This document shows, piece after piece, positions 3,907-8,932 of a stretch of DNA of 8,932 bases (within the stretch, counting starts at the first letter, position 1; every line of letters begins with the position of its first letter). A program made the position numbers and the translations under genes. Origin of the DNA: Chloroflexota bacterium (GTDB taxonomy: Bacteria > Chloroflexota > Anaerolineae > Ardenticatenales > Ardenticatenaceae); the NCBI GenBank assembly GCA_003520455.1, contig DOUV01000252.1:1-8932 (forward strand). The letters run 5' to 3'. The notes under the pieces are model-generated. The model was not told the origin of the DNA. It did no database searches and saw only the letters and a program-made list of their open reading frames with translations.

Positions 3907-6900
3907 CTATGGCGCCGAGGTGACGGTGAAATACTGGCCGGCGGAGCGGCCGAAGACCTCAGGCATGTACATCTCATAGCCGAGGGCCGGCATGACGTTG
4001 AATTCGCCGGGCACCGTGGCGCGCATGAGGTAGGTGGTTTCGTAGGTACCGCGCTTGAGCAGATCCGCGAAGAGCGCCACCTTCTCGTCGCGAATCTCGC
4101 GCCGCGACCAGGCATCGTAGAAGAAGGGGCTCTGCTCCTCCGGCGGAAGGACTCGGCGCCCCTCCGGCCCCTGCGCGGCCCGACTGGTGGTCAGCAGACT
4201 CGGGTCGATAGCCTCGAAACCAGCCGGGAGCGGGTTCTCGAGCACGAAGAAGTAGAGATCGTTGGGCGCGATCACCGTCAGCTTCACTTGAACCAGGTCG
4301 CCCACGGCCACCTGCTTGACCTCGACGCCGGTTGGGCGCAGCGTCTGCGGATCGACGGCAATGTATTGGCGGGCTACGCTCAAGCCCTCGTTCTGGGCGG
4401 GGACGTCCTGGCCCGGCAGGAAGTAGCGCACCCACACGGCGTAGTAGAGGCGTCCGGCCCCGCTCTGGCCCGCAGCCGGCGGGGTACGGGTGATAATGAG
4501 TTGGTTCGCCTGGTCGAGCAGCAGCTTGCCGACCTCGACTGTCAGGCGCGTGGGCTGGTCAATGGTCGCGACCGTCGCGCGCTCGCTGGCGATGACCTCG
4601 TTGTTGAGGGCCACGTCGTAGGTGAAATCAGCGTTGAGCTCACCGCTGGCAGCCATGTAGTCGGTCAGCGCCAGAATCGCCCAGGCACTGGTCTGGGTGC
4701 TCTCCCAGACCTCCACCTTGCGTGCCATCATCAGCCAGCGCACGGCCTGAGGCACGAGCAGGTTTTCCGGTTCGGTGCGCACGATGGCGCGCAGGACCAG
4801 GGCCGTCGAGCGCTCGCTGGAATCCATCGCCGCCGGGTCGGGTTGGGCCTCTTCCCAGTGGGCGCCGGTGGCGCTCAGGATCGCCAGGCCGGTGAAGTCG
4901 CTGACGACTGCTTGGGCTCGCGAGGTTCCTTCTTCGCCGCCGATGTTCAGCAGTGTGAGCGCCAGGAAAGCACGGCCATCGGTGCCGAGGAGCTGGCGCT
5001 GCTCGAAGAGCCTGATCGTACGCCCGCTGTCGGGCTGGCCGGTCTCGCTCAGGACGTAGAGGATGAAAGCGCGTGTGTCCAGCGTGGCGTTGTCGTCCCT
5101 GTCGGCGGTCCGGCTGAGCCAGCGCGTCAGCCAGCGCTGGGCGCGGGCCAGACGGTCGTCGGGGACGGCGAAGCCGGCGCGTTGGGCCTCGGTCAAGCCC
5201 AGCACGGCGTACCCCGTAATGAAGGGATTGGAGGAATCCGCCGGCCACCAGCCCCAACCACCATCGATATTCTGGACATTGATGAGTTTCTGGACAGCCG
5301 CGCTGACCTCCTGCCGCAAGGGGGCTTCCAGATCGGGGCGGGCGGCCGCCAGCGGGGCGAGTTGCTGCAGGGCACGCAGGGTCGCGATGTTCGGCAGGAA
5401 CTTGCTGACGACCTGCTCGGTGCACTCGTAGGGGAAGTGCCGCAGCGACTCGAGGGCACTCCTGGTGGCCCCAGCCAGTGAGGGTGCCAGCTCGACGGTG
5501 AGCTCGCCCTGGCTGGGATCGATTGTGGGCGGGAGCTGGATGCTCTCGACGGCGGCGCCGGCGCCCTGGCGGACCTGTCCACTGGTGGCGATAATCTCCG
5601 GCGCGGTCAGGTGGTAAACCGGGAGTGTCTGCCGCACGGCGTCGAATTGCCCCGGCGCCTCGACCGTCACAGTGACCTCGGACTGGTCGCCCGGTTCGAC
5701 GGTCGCCGCGTAGACCACCGGCGCGCGCCCGCCGGACGGCACCGTGACCGTGCGCACGGCCTCGCCTTCCAGCCTCAGGCCACTCGCCTCAAGCTTGATC
5801 GTCACGTCGAGACTCTGCCCGGTGTTGTTGTGGATGACGTTGAGCAGTTGGAGCGCGTCGCCCACCACGAAGAAGCGTGGCAGCGCCGGACGCACGAAGA
5901 GTGGCTTGGTGCTCACCAGATCCTCGCGGTCGCTGCCGACGATGGTGTTGGCCCCTGTCACGCCGCGGGCGGTCATGGTCCAGGTCGTCAGATTGTCGGG
6001 AAGCGTCACCGACACCTCAGCCTTGCCCTGCTCGTCGGTCACCAGGGTGGGTTCCCACAGGGCTGTCTCGGGGAACTCCTGGCGAATCTCGGCCGGGCCA
6101 AACATGCCGTTCCCACCCCCACCGCCGCCCTTAGCCTCGGGCGCCAGGCGCTCGCTCACTCGATCCACGTTGACGACCAGCCCGCTGCCGGTCTGGATGC
6201 CGAGCGGGCGCGAGCCGTAGAAGACCTGGAGCAGTGACGGGTTCGGGTCCTCAGCCAAGGCCAGGAGGGCCTTGTCCACAAGCGCCAGCGAGACCTCGGC
6301 GCTGACCGGCTTGTTCTGGAAATCGGTCGTCTCGACGGTGAACGTCACGATCTGGCGCGGCTGTAACGGCCCCGCGGTCTGGGGCGTGACCTTGACGTTG
6401 AGCTGTTGCTGCTCGGTCGAGACCGGCAGATCGATCATGCCAACCCGAATCTCGGGCAGGGGCGTTTGCGGGCTCATGCCCTTGATTGCCACAACTGAGA
6501 CGTAGATGTTGGGCGCGTACTCGGGCTTGATCGGGATGGCCAGAGTCTCGCTGTTGCTGGCGAGCGTGACCACGCGCGACTCCTTGATGGTGCCGCGCTC
6601 AATCGTGACCAGTGCCGTCATGCCCTCGAAGGGCATCGGGACCAGGATCCTGGCCTCGTCGCCAGGGTGGTACTGGCGCTGATCAGCGACCAGCTCTACC
6701 GTGTCAGTGTTCTCCTGGCGCCAGGAGACAAACTCATCGCTGCTGACCCAGAGGTAGGCCCGGCTGCGGACCTCGTGGCCACTGCTGTCGCGAGCCGTGG
6801 CGAGGACGGTGTAGCTCCCGCCTTCCTCGGGCGTGAACCTGGCGCGCGCCTGGCCGTCCTTGTCGGTTTTGACGGCGTCGCTGGCGACCAGCGTGTCGCT

Positions 6901-8932
6901 GAAGGTGGTGGTCCAGACGAACTGGCCGTTCTCGGCCTTCTCACGAACGCTGAACCACTCCCGTTTGAAGAACTGCAGACTGACGGTCTGATCAGCCACC
7001 GGCTGCTCGGCCGGATCGAGCGTGCGGACCTGGACGCCCTGCTCCTTCCCCGCCTGACCAACGAAGCCCTCGACCTGGAGGCCCACGTAGAACTCGCCCT
7101 GGTGGACAACCGTCTCAGCGCGGCCGGTGATCGTCTGGTTGTTCAGATCAGTGACGTCCGCCTCGACGACAAAGAGCTGGCTGCCCCTGGCCTTTTCAAT
7201 TTTGTCCAGGTCGGTATCCACCTTCCAGGTGAAGCGACCGGCGGCATCGAGCGCGCCCTTGCCCTCGGTGAGTTGCTCGTTGACGCTCTCCTGGAAGGGC
7301 GAGAAGAAGCGCTCCTCATCCTCGTCGCGCCAGCTCCAGTAGCCAGGGAGATCCGGGTTGAAGGAGTATGCGCGCCGCAGGATGCGCCACGTGATTGGGG
7401 CGTTGCTGAGGGCACCCCCGAAGTAGTACTCGGCCGTCACGCTGGCGTTGAGCGGCTGGTCCTGGACGACAGCGGCGCTATCGGTCTCGACGCTGACCCG
7501 GAACTCGGGGCGGCGGTATTCGGCTACGTTGAAGTAGCCGCTGTAGGTTCGCTGGAAACTGTAATCCGCTCGCTGGACCGGAGCATCGGCGAAGTAGATC
7601 TCGTACCCGCCGGTTTGGGCCTCCTCCGGCAACGTGATCTGGCCGTGGAAGGTGCCGAACGGCGAGAGCGGGAGCTTCTCGTGGAAGATGTCCTCACCCT
7701 GTGGGTTGCGCACGTGGATCTCGATTTCGCGCTCATTGGGGAGTTTGTAGGCGGCGTCGGCGTCCTGCCGGATGACCCCCTTGAAGTAGACCGTCTGGGC
7801 CGGCCGATAGAGCGGCCGGTCGGTGTAGATGCCGGCCCGGATACGGGAGGGATCGAACTCCTGGGCGATTCCGAAGTTCCAGACGCCGATGCTCTGGTTC
7901 CAGTCGCTGCTGACGACGGTGGTCGCCTCACCGCTGTAATCGGCACTGCCGTAGGCAAAGGCATAGAGGGCCAGATAGGGATCGCTCTGCGGATTGCTGA
8001 TCTGGCTGTAGAAGCGACCTTCGGCATCGGTCGTGCCCTCGGCCAGGACCTCGCCCTTCTCAGTCAGGACCCGCACCGGGAGGCCGGAGAGGGGATCACC
8101 CGTCCTCAGATCGGTGGCCCAGACCAACGCGTCCGCTGGTCCCCGCTTGAGGGTCAGGTTGATCGGCGAGACCACCATGATCTGGCGCGACGGGTCGGTG
8201 GTGGGGGTATCGACCTCGAGATAGTAGAGGCCGGGCTCCATCGACCGGGCCTCCCCGCCTGTCTGCGGTGGGATAAGGGTCTTGTAGAGGTAGGTAATGT
8301 TGGGCTGGGTATCAATGTCGACCGACCAACGCTGCACGACTGCGTTGGGATCACCACGGTAGCGGTCCCAGATCTCCCAGGCACGACTGTTGGTGAGCCG
8401 CAGGAAATCGGCCGTCGAGAGGCGGAAGAGGCCGAAATCGAGGCGCCTGACGTTGCGGTGCGCAACAATCTGGAGCGTCGGCGTGAACGGGTTATAGGTC
8501 CCGACCCGGCCGGTGTTGCGCAGCTCGACCAGCGGTGGCAGCGGGCCGGTCGTGAATTCCAGGGTGAAGGGCTCGCCCAGCGGCTGGCCGGTGGCATCCG
8601 GCGTGCCGGCGTCCAGCACGAGACGATACTGCTCCGATGGTTTGAGACCGCCGGGCAGCCACAAATTGAGGTCGGTACCTTCCGGGTTCCAGCCCGTGAA
8701 CACCTGTGTGGCGGTCGGTACGATCGTCAGGTGCCCGTCGATGCCGGTCTGCTGCATTGGCACGTTGAAGGAGAGGTTGATACTTTGGAACGGCTCCACG
8801 TTTTGGGCGCCCTGGGCCGGATTGCTGTTGATCACTTTCGGCTGGGGCGCCGCAGTCAACCGGTGCTCGAAGGGCTTGCGGGTCTCGCCACCACGCGCGC
8901 CGCGCGCCCCGGCCGCCACGGTGGCGGTGTAG
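3907..8932 (-). CDS. Bacterial alpha-2-macroglobulin, thioester protease inhibitor (N-terminus beyond window)
   Basis: The frame is open from the right edge to TAG at 3907-3909, giving 1,674 residues. A GTG at 8919 is only the first possible start inside the window; the frame continues upstream, so the signal peptide or lipobox is unseen. The family traps proteases: cleavage of a bait exposes a Cys-Gln thioester that couples covalently to the attacker. Numbering from the GTG, visible parts are an SbsA-type Ig-like domain (about 27-125), Ig-like macroglobulin domains (about 260-330), MG2 with IYTDRPLYRPAQTVYFKG (364-381), further MG domains (468-725), a bait-region domain (about 735-880), a bait-like loop with K930 and six glycines (931-936), the conserved A2M segment ALWEPTLVTDEQGKAEV (953-969), and a thioester helical domain (about 1140-1425) with CTEQ at 1166-1169 and GGWGWWP (1220-1226). 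The C-terminal receptor-like domain ends MPEVFGRSAGQYFTVTSAP. It should act outside the cytoplasm. No PbpC gene lies downstream. Long plus-strand ORFs over it are shadows. Confidence 0.96.
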   Translation of the reverse strand, partial: YTATVAAGARGARGGETRKPFEHRLTAAPQPKVINSNPAQGAQNVEPFQSINLSFNVPMQQTGIDGHLTIVPTATQVFTGWNPEGTDLNLWLPGGLKPSEQYRLVLDAGTPDATGQPLGEPFTLEFTTGPLPPLVELRNTGRVGTYNPFTPTLQIVAHRNVRRLDFGLFRLSTADFLRLTNSRAWEIWDRYRGDPNAVVQRWSVDIDTQPNITYLYKTLIPPQTGGEARSMEPGLYYLEVDTPTTDPSRQIMVVSPINLTLKRGPADALVWATDLRTGDPLSGLPVRVLTEKGEVLAEGTTDAEGRFYSQISNPQSDPYLALYAFAYGSADYSGEATTVVSSDWNQSIGVWNFGIAQEFDPSRIRAGIYTDRPLYRPAQTVYFKGVIRQDADAAYKLPNEREIEIHVRNPQGEDIFHEKLPLSPFGTFHGQITLPEEAQTGGYEIYFADAPVQRADYSFQRTYSGYFNVAEYRRPEFRVSVETDSAAVVQDQPLNASVTAEYYFGGALSNAPITWRILRRAYSFNPDLPGYWSWRDEDEERFFSPFQESVNEQLTEGKGALDAAGRFTWKVDTDLDKIEKARGSQLFVVEADVTDLNNQTITGRAETVVHQGEFYVGLQVEGFVGQAGKEQGVQVRTLDPAEQPVADQTVSLQFFKREWFSVREKAENGQFVWTTTFSDTLVASDAVKTDKDGQARARFTPEEGGSYTVLATARDSSGHEVRSRAYLWVSSDEFVSWRQENTDTVELVADQRQYHPGDEARILVPMPFEGMTALVTIERGTIKESRVVTLASNSETLAIPIKPEYAPNIYVSVVAIKGMSPQTPLPEIRVGMIDLPVSTEQQQLNVKVTPQTAGPLQPRQIVTFTVETTDFQNKPVSAEVSLALVDKALLALAEDPNPSLLQVFYGSRPLGIQTGSGLVVNVDRVSERLAPEAKGGGGGGNGMFGPAEIRQEFPETALWEPTLVTDEQGKAEVSVTLPDNLTTWTMTARGVTGANTIVGSDREDLVSTKPLFVRPALPRFFVVGDALQLLNVIHNNTGQSLDVTIKLEASGLRLEGEAVRTVTVPSGGRAPVVYAATVEPGDQSEVTVTVEAPGQFDAVRQTLPVYHLTAPEIIATSGQVRQGAGAAVESIQLPPTIDPSQGELTVELAPSLAGATRSALESLRHFPYECTEQVVSKFLPNIATLRALQQLAPLAAARPDLEAPLRQEVSAAVQKLINVQNIDGGWGWWPADSSNPFITGYAVLGLTEAQRAGFAVPDDRLARAQRWLTRWLSRTADRDDNATLDTRAFILYVLSETGQPDSGRTIRLFEQRQLLGTDGRAFLALTLLNIGGEEGTSRAQAVVSDFTGLAILSATGAHWEEAQPDPAAMDSSERSTALVLRAIVRTEPENLLVPQAVRWLMMARKVEVWESTQTSAWAILALTDYMAASGELNADFTYDVALNNEVIASERATVATIDQPTRLTVEVGKLLLDQANQLIITRTPPAAGQSGAGRLYYAVWVRYFLPGQDVPAQNEGLSVARQYIAVDPQTLRPTGVEVKQVAVGDLVQVKLTVIAPNDLYFFVLENPLPAGFEAIDPSLLTTSRAAQGPEGRRVLPPEEQSPFFYDAWSRREIRDEKVALFADLLKRGTYETTYLMRATVPGEFNVMPALGYEMYMPEVFGRSAGQYFTVTSAP

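Noticed and set aside
4288..5481. Long plus-strand open frame of 397 codons.
   Set aside because: It is antisense to the thioester domain of the alpha-2-macroglobulin, whose conserved motifs prove the minus-strand frame.
8917..8919. GTG as the start codon of the alpha-2-macroglobulin.
   Set aside because: The frame stays open to the window edge, no ribosome site or signal peptide is present, and the following residues are not a secretion signal, so the true start is outside the window.

Overview
The window is high-GC bacterial DNA in which every gene I can support lies on the minus strand. The style fits a Chloroflexota-like bacterium (large secreted alpha-2-macroglobulin with an SbsA-type Ig domain, Cache-HAMP sensor, tRNAs without encoded CCA). 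That taxonomic guess is an inference from protein style and base composition; nothing in the window proves it.

Reading in the direction of transcription (right to left): positions 8932-3907 encode nearly all of a bacterial alpha-2-macroglobulin (1,674 visible residues, N-terminus beyond the right edge). It has an intact CTEQ thioester motif and a glycine-rich bait-like segment, and is followed by a very strong intrinsic terminator (3853-3893). A good sigma70-type promoter (3679-3707) then drives a tRNA-His(GTG) / tRNA-Arg(TCG) pair (3666-3431).

From 3430 to 2494 there is no convincing protein gene. The stretch is structured, however. It holds a cluster of palindromes (3214-3393), then a possible small RNA or attenuated leader (about 2936-2766) made of two near-identical 25-nt hairpin units and ending in an 11-bp GC-rich hairpin with a T-rich tail.

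The left third is a signalling neighbourhood: a stand-alone CheY-like receiver (2475-2068), a 96-residue protein of unknown function with a strong Shine-Dalgarno site (1914-1624), a gap of about 460 bases, and the first 387 residues of a transmembrane Cache-HAMP sensor (1161 to the left edge). The sensor's output domain lies outside the window. The receiver, small protein and sensor share a strand and may form one signalling unit, but the gaps between them (153 and 462 bases) leave co-transcription unproven.

The most novel-looking element is the terminated, hairpin-repeat intergenic transcript candidate at 2766-2948. The largest recognisable system is the alpha-2-macroglobulin, a complement-like protease trap.
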